DNA from: Lichenibacterium ramalinae
GTDB taxonomy: Bacteria; Pseudomonadota; Alphaproteobacteria; Rhizobiales; Beijerinckiaceae
NCBI RefSeq assembly: GCF_004137085.1
Contig: NZ_QYBC01000013.1
Coordinates: forward strand, 62,001-126,000
Reading direction: 5' to 3'
DNA: 64,000 bases
Within the stretch, counting starts at the first letter, position 1. Every line of letters starts with the position of its first letter. Position numbers and translations under genes: made by a program. The notes under the pieces are model-generated. The model was not told the DNA's origin, ran no database searches, and saw only the letters and a list, made by a program, of their open reading frames with translations. Shown here piece after piece: positions 8,359 to 17,415 of the stretch.

Positions 8359-10131
8359 ATGTGCGGCATTGCCGGGATGATGATGCGGGGCGGCGCCGCC
8401 GTCCCGCGCGAGCGCCTCGCCGCCATGGGTCGGGCCGTCGCGCATCGCGGGCCGGACGGCGCGCACGACCATGTGGCCGGGGACGTCGGGTTCCACCACG
8501 CGCGTCTCGCCATCATCGACCTCGCCACCGGCGACCAGCCGCTGCACGACGGCGCCGGGCGCGCCCTGGTGGTCAACGGCGAGATCTACAATTACGTCGA
8601 GCTCCGCGCCGCCCTGCCGGGCGTGCCGTGGCGGACGCAGGGCGACTGCGAGCCGCTCCTGGCCCTCTACGACCGCCACGGGCTCGACTTCCTCGCCGAG
8701 GTCCGGGGCATGTTCGCCCTGGCCCTGCACGACCCCGGGCGGGGCCGCGTCGTGCTGGCGCGCGACCCCTTCGGCATCAAGCCGCTCTATTACGCGGCCG
8801 ACCCCGACGGCCTGCTCTTCGCGTCGGAACCCCAGGCCATCGTGGCGGCACGCCGCGCGGCTTCGGGCGCCAACCATCAGGCCATCCGGCCGGAAGCCGC
8901 CCACGAACTGCTGCAGCTGCAGTTCACCACGGGGCGCGACACGATCTTCGCCGGCATCGCCCGCGTGCTGCCGGGCGAGATCCTGGTGGTCGAGGGCGGC
9001 GAGATCGTCGAGCGGCGCCGGGCCCCGCCGGTGCTGCCCGAAACGGTGCGGCGCCAGCCCGAGCGGGCCGCGCTCGCCGCCATCGACCGCGTGGTGATGG
9101 ACAGCGTCGCGCTGCACGAGCGCTCCGACGTGCCCTACGGCCTGTTCCTGTCGAGCGGCATCGATTCCGCGACGGTGCTGACCGCCATGACGCGGCTCGA
9201 CGCCGCCCCGGTGCGCTCCTACACGGCCGCCTTCCCGGAGACGGGCGTGCACGACGAGCGCGAGACGGCCGCCGCCATGGCCCGGGCCGCGGGGGCCCGC
9301 CACACCGAGCTGCCCATCACGGCCGAAGCCTTCTTCGCCCGCCTGCCCGAGATCGCCGCCTGCCTCGACGACCCCGTGGCGGATTACGCCGTGGTGCCGA
9401 ACTTCCTCCTGGCCGAACGGGCCGCCGAGGACGTCAAGGTCGTGCTCTGCGGCGTCGGCGGCGACGAGATCTTCGCCGGCTACAGCCGCTACCGGCGCCA
9501 GGCCCTGCCGCGCTGGCTCGGCGGACGGCCGCGCCGCCGCAAGGGCCCCTGCGACGGGCTCGACCTGTTCCGGACGCCCATGGCGGGATGGCGCGACGGC
9601 ATCGCGGCCGCCGAGGCCGAAACCGCCACCCACGCCTTCAACGGGTTGCAGCGCGCCCAGGCGCTCGACTTCGCCGACTGGCTGCCCCATTCCGTCCTGG
9701 TGGCGGTGGACCGATGCCTGATGCATTTCGGCCTCGAAGGGCGGACACCGCTGCTCGACCGGGCGGTGGCGGATTTCGGCTTCGCGCTGCCGAACGGGCT
9801 GAAGCTGCGGGGCGGTCAGGGCAAGTACCTGCTGCGCCGCTGGCTGGCCGACGCCAACCCCACCGCCAAACCCTTCGCCAAGAAGCTCGGCTTCACCGTG
9901 CCGGTCGGCGAATGGATCGCGCGCGACGGCGCGCGGCTCGGCGACCTCGTGGCGCGCGAGCCCGGCATCGCCGAACTCTGCCGCCCGGCGACGGTGCGCC
10001 AGGTCTTCGTCAGCCCCGACAAGGCCCACCGCCTGCTGGCCTGGCGCCTGCTCTTCTTCGCGCTCTGGCATCGCCGCCACATCCGCGGCCTGGCGCCCGA
10101 CGGTGGCACGCTGGCCTGCCTCGACGGCTGA
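8359..10131 (+). CDS. asnB: Asparagine synthetase (glutamine-hydrolysing)
   Basis: A 590-residue protein beginning MCGIAGMM, with Cys2 exposed as the N-terminal nucleophile of the class II glutaminase domain (about 1-200). Typical features follow: HRGPDG, the LVVNGEIYNY strand and the FALALHD region. The synthetase domain begins near 230; its ATP-pyrophosphatase loop LSSGIDSATV is at about 264-273, and VVLCGVGGDEIFAGY follows. It makes asparagine from aspartate, glutamine and ATP. Paralogues can amidate other carboxylates, such as cell-envelope substrates, so the exact role is inferred from family. A purine-rich site lies just before the ATG. Confidence 0.92.
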   Translation: MCGIAGMMMRGGAAVPRERLAAMGRAVAHRGPDGAHDHVAGDVGFHHARLAIIDLATGDQPLHDGAGRALVVNGEIYNYVELRAALPGVPWRTQGDCEPLLALYDRHGLDFLAEVRGMFALALHDPGRGRVVLARDPFGIKPLYYAADPDGLLFASEPQAIVAARRAASGANHQAIRPEAAHELLQLQFTTGRDTIFAGIARVLPGEILVVEGGEIVERRRAPPVLPETVRRQPERAALAAIDRVVMDSVALHERSDVPYGLFLSSGIDSATVLTAMTRLDAAPVRSYTAAFPETGVHDERETAAAMARAAGARHTELPITAEAFFARLPEIAACLDDPVADYAVVPNFLLAERAAEDVKVVLCGVGGDEIFAGYSRYRRQALPRWLGGRPRRRKGPCDGLDLFRTPMAGWRDGIAAAEAETATHAFNGLQRAQALDFADWLPHSVLVAVDRCLMHFGLEGRTPLLDRAVADFGFALPNGLKLRGGQGKYLLRRWLADANPTAKPFAKKLGFTVPVGEWIARDGARLGDLVAREPGIAELCRPATVRQVFVSPDKAHRLLAWRLLFFALWHRRHIRGLAPDGGTLACLDG

Positions 10132-10253
10132 CCTATCGAAATTCTCGATGGCCGCTGCCGAAGTTTTGCCGGTTTCGCCCCGGAACCATCGAGGCTAGAC
10201 CGAAGCGCCAGTGGCGGCCGTGCCGCCACGCCCATCGACAAGGTGCCCCGTCC

Positions 10254-10859
10254 ATGAAGACGATCCTCCTCGCCTCCGCGCTGCTCGCCGCCGCGGCCCT
10301 CCCGTCCTTCGCCCAGGGCCTCGTCACCGACGGCGCCAAGGTCGAGGCCGGCACCTACACGATCGAGCCCGAGCACACCCGCGTGCGGTTCGACGTGTCG
10401 CATTTCGGCTTCACCAAGTATGACGGCGAGTTCCGCAAGGTTTCGGGCACCATGACGCTCGACCCCGCCAAGCCGGACGCCTCGAAGGTCGACATCACCA
10501 TCGCGACGAACAGCGTCATGGTGCCCAACGCCAAGCTCAAGGAGGAGCTCGACGGCGCCCAGTGGCTCGACGCCGCGAAGTTCCCCGAGATCACCTTCAA
10601 GTCCACCAAGGTCGTCGCCACCGGCGCCGACACGGCCGACGTGACCGGCGACTTCACCCTCCACGGCGTCACCAAGCCCCTGACCCTCAAGGTCAAGTTG
10701 AACGGCGCCGGCGTCAACATGGTGAACAAGCACTATACCAGCGGCTTCGAGGCCAAGGGCACGATCAAGCGGGCCGACTTCGGCGTGAAGACCTACGTGC
10801 CGATGGTCAGCGACGCCGTCGACCTCGACATCGACGCCGCCTTCGAGAAGACCAAGTAA
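10254..10859 (+). CDS. YceI-family periplasmic lipid-binding protein (first copy)
   Basis: A 201-residue protein with a signal peptide (MKTILLASALLAAAALPSFAQ, about 21 residues). The mature part is a YceI lipocalin-like beta-barrel: YTIEPEHTRVRFDVSHFG, then WLDAAKFPEITFKST, DFTLHGVTKPLTLKV and RADFGVKTYVPMVSDAVDLDI. Family members bind polyisoprenoids such as ubiquinone precursors in the periplasm. It is followed 78 bp later by a cytochrome b561 and a second YceI, a common pairing thought to link quinone handling with redox or stress functions. The start fits the signal peptide and the gap from asnB is 122 bp, enough for its own promoter. Confidence 0.92.
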   Translation: MKTILLASALLAAAALPSFAQGLVTDGAKVEAGTYTIEPEHTRVRFDVSHFGFTKYDGEFRKVSGTMTLDPAKPDASKVDITIATNSVMVPNAKLKEELDGAQWLDAAKFPEITFKSTKVVATGADTADVTGDFTLHGVTKPLTLKVKLNGAGVNMVNKHYTSGFEAKGTIKRADFGVKTYVPMVSDAVDLDIDAAFEKTK

Positions 10860-10937
10860 GCGACCAAGACCAAGCCAGCGACCGCATCCGCCCCGGCCGG
10901 CCCGTGCCGGCCGGGGACCCGCCCGGGAGGCCCCGCC

Positions 10938-11576
10938 ATGACCGCAACCGCCGTCCCCTCCCGTGCCGCCCCGCGGCGTGGCGCCTCGCCACGCTACGGC
11001 TGGGTGGCGATCGCGCTGCACTGGACCATCGGCCTCGGCATCCTGGCCATGCTGGCCATGGGCCTCGCCATGGTGCATGCGCCGCTGGCGCCCCTGATGA
11101 AGTTCAAGCTCTACCAGCTCCACAAGTCGGTCGGCATCACGGTCCTGGCCGCCGCCCTGCTGCGCCTGCTGTGGCGCTTCACCCACCGCCCGCCTGCCCT
11201 GCCGGGCCACATGCCGGCCTGGGAGAAGGGCGCCGCCGAAGGCACGCACCTGCTGCTATACGGGCTGATGATCGGCATGCCGCTCGTCGGCTGGGCGCTG
11301 GTGTCGGTCGCGCCGCTGAACATCCCGACGGTGCTGTACGGCGTCCTGCCCTGGCCCCACATCCCCGTCACAGCCTGGTTCGGCTGGAGCAAGGCGCAGG
11401 CCGCGCCGGTGCTGGGCTTCCTCCATGCCTACGGCGCCTATGCGCTGATCGCCCTCGTCCTGCTCCATGCCGGCGCGGCGCTGGGCCACCACCTCGTGCT
11501 GCGCGACGACGTGCTGCGCCGCATGATCCCCGGGCTGCCGTGGTTCGGCCGCCGCTCCACCGAGAGGCTCCCCTGA
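10938..11576 (+). CDS. Cytochrome b561
   Basis: A 212-residue inner-membrane di-heme b-type cytochrome. It has four hydrophobic helices with family landmarks: YGWVAIALHWTIGLGIL (first heme histidine), LYQLHKSVGITVLAAALLRLLWR, a third helix around LLYGLMIGMPLVGWALV, and FLHAYGAYALIALVLLHAGAALGHH. The family moves electrons from quinol or superoxide to the quinone pool. GGGAGG lies about 6 nt before the ATG. Its TGA stop overlaps the next ATG (TGATG), so translation is coupled to the second YceI gene. Confidence 0.93.
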   Translation: MTATAVPSRAAPRRGASPRYGWVAIALHWTIGLGILAMLAMGLAMVHAPLAPLMKFKLYQLHKSVGITVLAAALLRLLWRFTHRPPALPGHMPAWEKGAAEGTHLLLYGLMIGMPLVGWALVSVAPLNIPTVLYGVLPWPHIPVTAWFGWSKAQAAPVLGFLHAYGAYALIALVLLHAGAALGHHLVLRDDVLRRMIPGLPWFGRRSTERLP

Positions 11577-12133
11577 TGCGATCGACCTTCGCCGCCGCCG
11601 CCCTGCTCCTCGCCATCGCCGGCTCCGCCGAGGCCGCCACCTGGACGGTGGACCCGGCCAAGAGCCGGCTCGGCTTCTCGGGCGCCCAGACCGGCGCACC
11701 CTTCACGGGGCGCTTCAAGACCTGGACGGCGGCGATCGACTTCGACCCGGCCCATCCCGAGTCCGGCCACGTCCTCGCCACCGTCGACACGGCCAGCGCC
11801 ACCACCGACGACCCGCAGAAGGACGAGGCCCTGCCGGGCAGCGACTGGTTCGACGCCGCAGGCTTCGCCAAGGCCACCTTCGAGGCCACGGGCTTCGTGC
11901 CCAAGGGCGGCGACAGCTACGAGACCGCCGGCAAGCTGACGCTGCGCGGCGTCGGCAAGGACGTGGTGCTGCCCTTCACCCTCACGATCGCCGGCGACCA
12001 GGCCCATGCCGTCGGCCACGCCAAGCTGGTCCGCACGGATTTCGGCGTCGGCCAGGGCAGTTGGGCGTCGGCAGACTATGTGGCGCTCGACGTGACGGTC
12101 GACCTCGACCTCGTCGCCACCCGCAAGCCCTGA
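11576..12133 (+). CDS. YceI-family periplasmic lipid-binding protein (second copy)
   Basis: A 185-residue protein with a short signal peptide (MRSTFAAAALLLAIAGSAEA) and a YceI domain: WTVDPAKSRLGFSGAQTG, DWFDAAGFAKATFEATGF, LTLRGVGKDVVLPFTLTI and RTDFGVGQGSWASADYVALDV. It is clearly divergent from the copy at 10254, so this is not a recent duplication. The GxW(A) ending is typical of the subgroup encoded beside cytochrome b561. The start is set by the 1-base TGATG overlap with the cytochrome gene. Confidence 0.92.
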   Translation: MRSTFAAAALLLAIAGSAEAATWTVDPAKSRLGFSGAQTGAPFTGRFKTWTAAIDFDPAHPESGHVLATVDTASATTDDPQKDEALPGSDWFDAAGFAKATFEATGFVPKGGDSYETAGKLTLRGVGKDVVLPFTLTIAGDQAHAVGHAKLVRTDFGVGQGSWASADYVALDVTVDLDLVATRKP

Positions 12134-12176
12134 CGGGCGGCGGGCGCCGCCGCCGTCCGGAGGCGCGGGCCGCGCT

Positions 12177-13202
12177 TCAGCCCTCGTAGGCGTGGGACGC
12201 GCCCCAGGGGTCCGTGACGGCGCCGTCGGCGATGTAGCCGGGCCCCACCGGCACCTTGCCGTGGCCGCCCGGGATGTCGAGCACGTAGGTGGGCTGGCAC
12301 AGGCCCGACACCCGCCCGCGCAGCGCCCGCATCAGCGCCTGGCCTTCCGCCAGCGGCACCCGCAGGTGCGCGGTGCCGGGCGCGAGGTCGCCGTGGTGCA
12401 GGTAATAGGGGCGGATCCTGAGTTCCACGAAGGCGCGCATCAGCGTCGCCAGCGTTTCGGCATCGTCGTTGACGCCGCGCAGCAGCACGGTCTGGCTGAC
12501 CAGCGCCAGTCCCGCGTCGAGGAGGCGCCCGCAGGCCTCGCGGGCGGCGGCCGTCAGCTCGCGCGGGTGGTTGCAGTGCAGCCCCACATAGGTGGTCTTG
12601 CCCGAAGCGCCGAGGGCCGCCACCAGCTCCGGCGTCACGGCCTCGGGCGTCACCACCGGCACGCGCGTGTGGAAGCGCACGATCCTGACATGCGGCATGG
12701 CGGCGAGCCGCGCCATGACGTCGGCGATGCGCCGGGGCGACAGCGCGAGCGGGTCGCCGCCCGTGAGGATGACCTCCCAGATCGCCGGCTGGCCCGCGAT
12801 GTAGTCCAGCGCCGCCGCGATCCGGTCGGGCGGCAGCACGGCGTCGGCGCCGGGCCCCACCCGCTCGCGGCGGAAGCAGAACCGGCAATAGACCGGGCAG
12901 ACGTAGAGCAATGTCAGCAACGCCCGGTCCGGGTAGCGGTGCACGATGCCCGGCACGGGGCTGTGGGCGGCGTCGCCGATCGGGTCCTCGAGTTCCTCGG
13001 GGCGCCGGTCGAGCTCCGCCGGGCGCGGCACGAACTGGCGGGCGATGGGGTCGGCAGGGTCGGCGGGGTCGATCAGCGCCGCCATGGCGGGCGACACCGC
13101 GACGGCGTAGCGCTCCGCCACCGGGGCCAGCGCGGCCGCCTCGGCGACGCCGATCAGGCCGGCACCGGCGAGGTCGGCGGGCGTGCGGAGGGTGGCGCTC
13201 AC
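12177..13202 (-). CDS. epmB: EF-P (R)-beta-lysine pathway aminomutase EpmB
   Basis: A 341-residue radical-SAM, PLP-dependent lysine 2,3-aminomutase-like enzyme that converts (S)-alpha-lysine to (R)-beta-lysine for EF-P modification. The radical-SAM cluster CPVYCRFC (C-x3-C-x2-C) is about one third into the protein, followed by VILTGGDPLALSPRRI, HTRVPVVTPEAVTPEL and RPYYLHHGDLAPGTAHLRV. It lacks the extended C terminus of true catabolic aminomutases. I set the start at GTG 13202, which overlaps the epmA stop as GTGA; the longer upstream frame is a shadow of epmA. Being next to epmA and efp makes the assignment firm. Confidence 0.93.
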   Translation of the reverse strand: MSATLRTPADLAGAGLIGVAEAAALAPVAERYAVAVSPAMAALIDPADPADPIARQFVPRPAELDRRPEELEDPIGDAAHSPVPGIVHRYPDRALLTLLYVCPVYCRFCFRRERVGPGADAVLPPDRIAAALDYIAGQPAIWEVILTGGDPLALSPRRIADVMARLAAMPHVRIVRFHTRVPVVTPEAVTPELVAALGASGKTTYVGLHCNHPRELTAAAREACGRLLDAGLALVSQTVLLRGVNDDAETLATLMRAFVELRIRPYYLHHGDLAPGTAHLRVPLAEGQALMRALRGRVSGLCQPTYVLDIPGGHGKVPVGPGYIADGAVTDPWGASHAYEG

Positions 13203-14254
13203 GCGTCCGCCACCGGCAGCCACAGCACGTCCTCGATGCGCGGCGCCCCGGCCGCCAGCATCACCAGCCGGTCGAAGCCGAGCGCGATGCCGCTGGCCTC
13301 GGGCATGGCGGCCAGGGCGGCGAGGAAATCCTCGTCGAGCGGGTAGGCCTCCTGGCCTCGCGCGGCCCGGCCCGCCATGGCGGCGACGAAGCGACGGCGC
13401 TGCTCGGCGGCGTCGGTGAGTTCGCCGAAGCCGTTGGCGAGCTCGACGCCGCAGCAGTAGAGCTCGAAACGCTCCGCCGTGCGCGGATCGCCGGGGCTCG
13501 GCCGCGCCAGGGCCGCCTCGGGCGCCGGATAGCGGTCGAGCAGGGTCGGGCGGCCGAGCCCGAGGTGCGGCTCGACGCAGGCGCTGAGCACCCGGCTGAA
13601 GACGTCCGACCAGCTGTCGTCCTCGGCGACCCGCAGGCCGGCGCGCACGGCGCCCGCCGCGAGGGCGTCGCGGTCGGGCTCCGGCCCCGCGAGGGTCGCC
13701 GGCAGGTCGATGCCGGCGTGGCGGGCGAAGGCTTCCGCCACGTCGAGCCGCTCGGGCGCGGCGAAGGGGTCGCAGCTGCGGCCCCGGTGGTGCCAGAGCC
13801 GGGACCCTGCGGCCTCGGCGGCGGCGGCGAGCAGCGCGCCGCAGTCCCGCATCAGCGCCTCGTAGGGCTCGGCCGCCCGGTACCATTCCAGCATGGTGAA
13901 CTCGGGGTGGTGGGTGGCGCTGCGCTCGCCGTTGCGGAACACCCGCGCCAGCGTGAAGAGCCGCGGTTCACCCGCCGCCAGCAGCTTCTTCATGGCGAAT
14001 TCCGGCGACGTGTGGAGGTAGCGCCGCCGCGGCGCGGCGTCGGGGCCCACGAGGTCGGTCGCGAAGGCCTCGAGATGGGCCTCGTTGCCGGGCGACACCT
14101 GCAGGACCGGCGTCTCGACCTCCAGGAAGTCCCGGGCGGCAAACCAGGCCCGCAGCGCCGCGGCGATGCGGCCGCGCGCCAGCAGGAAGGGGCGCCGGTC
14201 GGCATAGACGTGCGGCGACCAGGCGGGGGACGGGGACGGCGAGGCGGAGGACAA
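13199..14254 (-). CDS. epmA: EF-P lysyltransferase EpmA (GenX/PoxA)
   Basis: A class II lysyl-tRNA-synthetase paralogue that lacks the anticodon-binding domain and ligates beta-lysine to EF-P. Motifs in order: VYADRRPFLLARGRIAAALRAWF, FLEVETPVLQ, VFRNGERSATHHPEFTMLEWYRA (class II motif 2) and ASGIALGFDRLVMLAAG (motif 3). I chose the TTG at 14254 (351 residues), because homologues begin just before the SPHVYADRR segment and because an ATG start at 14365 would leave only 6 bp to the divergent efp start and no room for promoters. Other in-frame TTGs (about 14287) are possible; no strong ribosome site decides. epmB follows with a GTGA overlap. Confidence 0.88.
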   Translation of the reverse strand: MSSASPSPSPAWSPHVYADRRPFLLARGRIAAALRAWFAARDFLEVETPVLQVSPGNEAHLEAFATDLVGPDAAPRRRYLHTSPEFAMKKLLAAGEPRLFTLARVFRNGERSATHHPEFTMLEWYRAAEPYEALMRDCGALLAAAAEAAGSRLWHHRGRSCDPFAAPERLDVAEAFARHAGIDLPATLAGPEPDRDALAAGAVRAGLRVAEDDSWSDVFSRVLSACVEPHLGLGRPTLLDRYPAPEAALARPSPGDPRTAERFELYCCGVELANGFGELTDAAEQRRRFVAAMAGRAARGQEAYPLDEDFLAALAAMPEASGIALGFDRLVMLAAGAPRIEDVLWLPVADA

Positions 14255-14371
14255 GCGCTGGGGACTCGAGACTCTGGTCAAATGGGACGAAATCGCTATG
14301 GTGCCGGCCGATTGCGCGTCCGGCTGAAACACGCCCGGACCGCTTAGCAATTTTTCGAAGGTCAATCACCC

Positions 14372-14938
14372 GTGAGAGTCATCGCCAGCTCGGTTCGCAA
14401 GGGCAACATCCTCGAGAAGGACGGGCAGCTCTACGCCGTCCTCAGCGCCGAGTCCTTCCACCCCGGCAAGGGCACCCCCACCACGCAGATCGACATGCGG
14501 CGCATCAGCGACGGCGTGAAGGTGTCGGACCGCTACAAGACCACCGAGCAGGTCGAGCGCGCCCACGTCGAGGACATGAACTTCTCGTTCCTGTACCAGG
14601 ACGCCGACGGCTTCACCTTCATGAACGAGGAGAACTTCGAGCAGGTGGTGGTGCCGGCCGACGTGCTCGGCACGCAGGCGCAGTATCTCCAGGAAGGCAT
14701 GAAGGTCCAGCTGTCGATCTTCAACGAGACCGCCGTCTCCGCCACCCTGCCCCAGCGCGTCACCTTCGAGGTGGTGGAAACCGAGCCCGCCATGAAGGGC
14801 CAGACGGCGTCCTCCTCCTACAAGCCCGCCAAGCTGTCCAACGGCGCCCGCGCCATGGTGCCGCCCCACATCCAGCCCGGCACCCGCATCGTCATCCAGA
14901 CGGAAGACGGCAGCTACGTCGAGCGCGCCAAGGACTGA
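14372..14938 (+). CDS. efp: Translation elongation factor P
   Basis: A 188-residue EF-P with three beta-barrel domains, from a GTG start. The N-terminal domain has [18 protein letters not shown] and the loop SFHPGKGTP, whose Lys33 aligns with the beta-lysylated lysine of enterobacterial EF-P; the C-terminal domain ends with [22 protein letters not shown] rescues ribosomes stalled on polyproline. Its modifying enzymes EpmA and EpmB are encoded divergently just upstream, so all visible parts of the lysylation pathway are here. An AAGG lies about 9 nt before the GTG. A perfect inverted repeat follows the stop. Confidence 0.97.
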   Translation: MRVIASSVRKGNILEKDGQLYAVLSAESFHPGKGTPTTQIDMRRISDGVKVSDRYKTTEQVERAHVEDMNFSFLYQDADGFTFMNEENFEQVVVPADVLGTQAQYLQEGMKVQLSIFNETAVSATLPQRVTFEVVETEPAMKGQTASSSYKPAKLSNGARAMVPPHIQPGTRIVIQTEDGSYVERAKD

Positions 14939-14946
14939 CATGCCGG

Positions 14947-14972
14947 GCCTTCTCCCGCCCGCGGGAGAAGGC
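14947..14972. terminator. Bidirectional terminator between efp and the HAD gene
   Basis: A perfect 12-bp inverted repeat, GCCTTCTCCCGC / GCGGGAGAAGGC, with a 2-nt loop fills the 35-bp gap between the convergent stops at 14938 and 14974. There is no T-run, but the location and symmetry suit termination in both directions. Confidence 0.65.
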
Positions 14973-14973
14973 G

Positions 14974-15777
14974 CTACGTCCCCCGCACGATCCCGAGTTC
15001 GAGCCCCACCAGAAAGGCCGCGAGGTCGTCGGTGGCGGCGTCGACGTGGGACGCATCCGCGCCGAGGCGCTCCCAGGGCTCGCGCCCGTCCTCGGCCGTG
15101 GTCGGCGGCACCACCAGCACGGTCGCCATGCCGCGAGCATGCGGCACCACGAGGTTCTTGCCGAGGTCCTCGAACATCGCGGCGCGGCGCGGGTCGACGT
15201 CGTGGAGGAGGAAGAACCGCTCGTAGGCGGCGGCCTCGGGCTTGGGGACGAGGTCGGCCGACACGATGTCGAAGACCGCCTCGAAGCCCCCGGCGGCGAA
15301 GCCGAGCCGTTCCGTGGTCCGCAGCGCGTGGTCCTTCGAGCCGTTGGTGAGGATCAGCTTGCGCCCCGGCAGCGCCGCCACGGCCTCGACCAGCGCGGGA
15401 TTGGGGGCGAGCGACGAGCGGTCGATGTCGTGCACGAAGGACAGGAAGGCCTCGGGCGCGACGGCGTGGTCCTCCATCAGGCCCTTCAGCGTCGTGCCGT
15501 AGCGGCGGTAGTAATATTTCTGCAGGCCGCGCGCCGTCAGGCCGTCGATCCCCATGAGGTCGGCGAGCCACCGGGTGATGCGCTCGTCGATCGCCGGCCA
15601 GACCGCGCTGCCGGCCGGGTAGAGCGTGTTGTCGAGGTCGAACACCCAGGTGTCGACGTGGGCGAAGCGGGCCCGGACCGACGCCGGAAGCCGCGGCCTC
15701 GACGCCAGGACCCGCTCGGCGGCCTCGGCACCGTCCAGCACGTCCCGGACGGCGGCGTCTGCGGGCTGTTCCGTCAC
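14974..15777 (-). CDS. HAD-family pyrimidine 5'-nucleotidase-like hydrolase
   Basis: A 267-residue HAD phosphatase of the YjjG/Sdt1 pyrimidine-nucleotidase type. Motif I is [10 protein letters not shown] (catalytic DxDxT), a helical cap follows with [14 protein letters not shown], motif II is LILTNGS, motif III lies in [11 protein letters not shown] and motif IV is MFEDLGKNL. The first 30 or so residues precede the domain. The start is the GTG at 15777, which overlaps the argB stop as GTGA; the frame upstream is an argB shadow. The argB pairing is frequent in this order as far as I recall; nucleotide dephosphorylation is the family prediction. Confidence 0.88.
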   Translation of the reverse strand: MTEQPADAAVRDVLDGAEAAERVLASRPRLPASVRARFAHVDTWVFDLDNTLYPAGSAVWPAIDERITRWLADLMGIDGLTARGLQKYYYRRYGTTLKGLMEDHAVAPEAFLSFVHDIDRSSLAPNPALVEAVAALPGRKLILTNGSKDHALRTTERLGFAAGGFEAVFDIVSADLVPKPEAAAYERFFLLHDVDPRRAAMFEDLGKNLVVPHARGMATVLVVPPTTAEDGREPWERLGADASHVDAATDDLAAFLVGLELGIVRGT

Positions 15778-16667
15778 CGGGTGATGAGCGTCCCGGCGCC
15801 GTGGTCCGTCAGCAGTTCGAGCAGCACCGAATGCGGCACCTTGCCGTCGAGGATCACCACGCCCTCGACGCCCTGCTCCAACGCGTAGATGCAGGTCTCG
15901 ACCTTGGGGATCATGCCGCCCGTGATGGTGCCGTCGGCGATGAGCTCGCGGATGGCGTCGACCGACAGTTCCTTGATGAGCGTCTTGTCCTTGTCGAGGA
16001 CGCCCGGGACATCGGTGAGCAGCAGCAGGCGCTTGGCCTTGAGGGCGCCCGCGATGGCGCCCGCGAAGGTGTCGGCGTTGACGTTGTAGGTGGCGCCGTC
16101 GCTGCCCTGCGCCACCGGGGCCAGCACGGGGATAAGTTCGCGGCCCAGCACCTGGTCGAGCACCGTGGTGTCGACCCGGGACGGGTCGCCGACGAAGCCG
16201 AGGTCGACGCCGTGGTCGCCGTCGCTGCCGGCATCGGCCGGCACCTCGTATTTGGTCGCCGTGACCATGTTGCCGTCCTTGCCGCAGAGCCCGATGGCCC
16301 GGCCGCCCTCGGCGTTGATGAAGCCGACGATCTGCTTGTTGATGGAGCCGCAGAGCACCATCTCGACGATCTCGATCGTGGGCTTGTCGGTGACCCGGAG
16401 CCCGTTCGAGAACTGCGACTGGATGCCGAGCTTCTTCAGCATGGCGCCGATCTGCGGGCCGCCGCCGTGGACCACCACGGGGTTCACGCCCGACTGTTCG
16501 AGCAGCACCATGTCGCGCGCGAAGGAGCGCGCCGTGGCCTCGTCGCCCATGGCATGGCCGCCGTATTTCACCACCACGATGGCGTCGTCGTAGCGCAGCA
16601 TGTGGGGCAGCGCCTGGGTGAGGATCTCGGCGCGTTCCGCCGGGCTGCCCTTTTCCACGTCCGTCAT
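15774..16667 (-). CDS. argB: Acetylglutamate kinase
   Basis: A 297-residue amino-acid kinase that phosphorylates N-acetyl-L-glutamate in arginine biosynthesis. The nucleotide and substrate loops are clear: [12 protein letters not shown] near residue 30, [18 protein letters not shown], and [14 protein letters not shown]. The C terminus reads [27 protein letters not shown]. Length is normal. It overlaps the HAD gene by 4 bp and begins 58 bp after the engB stop, so engB-argB-HAD may form one transcript. Confidence 0.97.
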   Translation of the reverse strand: MTDVEKGSPAERAEILTQALPHMLRYDDAIVVVKYGGHAMGDEATARSFARDMVLLEQSGVNPVVVHGGGPQIGAMLKKLGIQSQFSNGLRVTDKPTIEIVEMVLCGSINKQIVGFINAEGGRAIGLCGKDGNMVTATKYEVPADAGSDGDHGVDLGFVGDPSRVDTTVLDQVLGRELIPVLAPVAQGSDGATYNVNADTFAGAIAGALKAKRLLLLTDVPGVLDKDKTLIKELSVDAIRELIADGTITGGMIPKVETCIYALEQGVEGVVILDGKVPHSVLLELLTDHGAGTLITR

Positions 16668-16725
16668 GGTTCACAGATCCGTCGGCTGGCGGTCGGTCGC
16701 CCGGGGCGCTGGGGCGCGGCGGACG

Positions 16726-17415
16726 TCAAAGCTTTAGCGCGAGAGCCCCGCGTTCGGCCAGGAGCCGGGCGACGCTTTCGCGCATTTCCGGTATTCCGGC
16801 CCCGGTCTCCGACGAGGTGAGGATCACCTGCGGATAGGCGGCCGGGTGCTTGGCGAGGGCGGCCTCGGTCTCGGCCACCCGGGCCGCGCGGTCCGCCGCC
16901 TTCACGGCGTCGCCCTTGGTCAGCACCACCTGGTAGGAGGCGGCGGCCCGGTCGAAGGCCGTCATCTGGGCGTGGTCCACCTCCTTGAAGCCGTGGCGTG
17001 CGTCGACGAGGAGGTAGACGCGCTGCAGCGAGGTGCGGCCCCGCAGGTAGCTTTCGATCAGCACGCCCCATTCGGCGATCTTGGTCTTGGACACGGCGGC
17101 ATAGCCGTAGCCCGGCATGTCGACGATGTTGAGGTGGCCGCCGAGGTCGAAGAAGTTGAGCTGCTGGGTGCGGCCGGGCGTGTGGGACACCCGGGCCAGC
17201 GTCTTGCGGCCCGTCATGGCATTGACGAGTGACGATTTGCCGACATTCGACCGGCCCGCGAAGGCGATCTCGGGCCGGGTGATGGGCGGCAGGATCTCGA
17301 CCGACGTGGCGCCGGCGAAGAAGAGGCATTCCCGCGCGAAGAGCAGGCGGCCCGCCTCGGCGAGGTCGCGGGCCGGCGGATCGCCCGGCCCCGCCGCGCC
17401 CTCGGGGTCAGACAC
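16726..17415 (-). CDS. engB: Ribosome biogenesis GTPase YihA/EngB
   Basis: A 229-residue small GTPase needed for large-subunit assembly. G1 is AGRSNVGKSSLVNAMTG, followed by RVSHTPGRTQQLNFF (G2), VDMPGYGYAAVSK (G3) and VLTKGD (G4, TKxD). An approximately 30-residue acidic, proline-rich N-terminal extension precedes the core. It overlaps the end of yidC by 8 bp, so coupling with yidC is likely. The yidC-engB-argB order is a familiar alphaproteobacterial arrangement. Confidence 0.96.
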   Translation of the reverse strand: MSDPEGAAGPGDPPARDLAEAGRLLFARECLFFAGATSVEILPPITRPEIAFAGRSNVGKSSLVNAMTGRKTLARVSHTPGRTQQLNFFDLGGHLNIVDMPGYGYAAVSKTKIAEWGVLIESYLRGRTSLQRVYLLVDARHGFKEVDHAQMTAFDRAAASYQVVLTKGDAVKAADRAARVAETEAALAKHPAAYPQVILTSSETGAGIPEMRESVARLLAERGALALKL

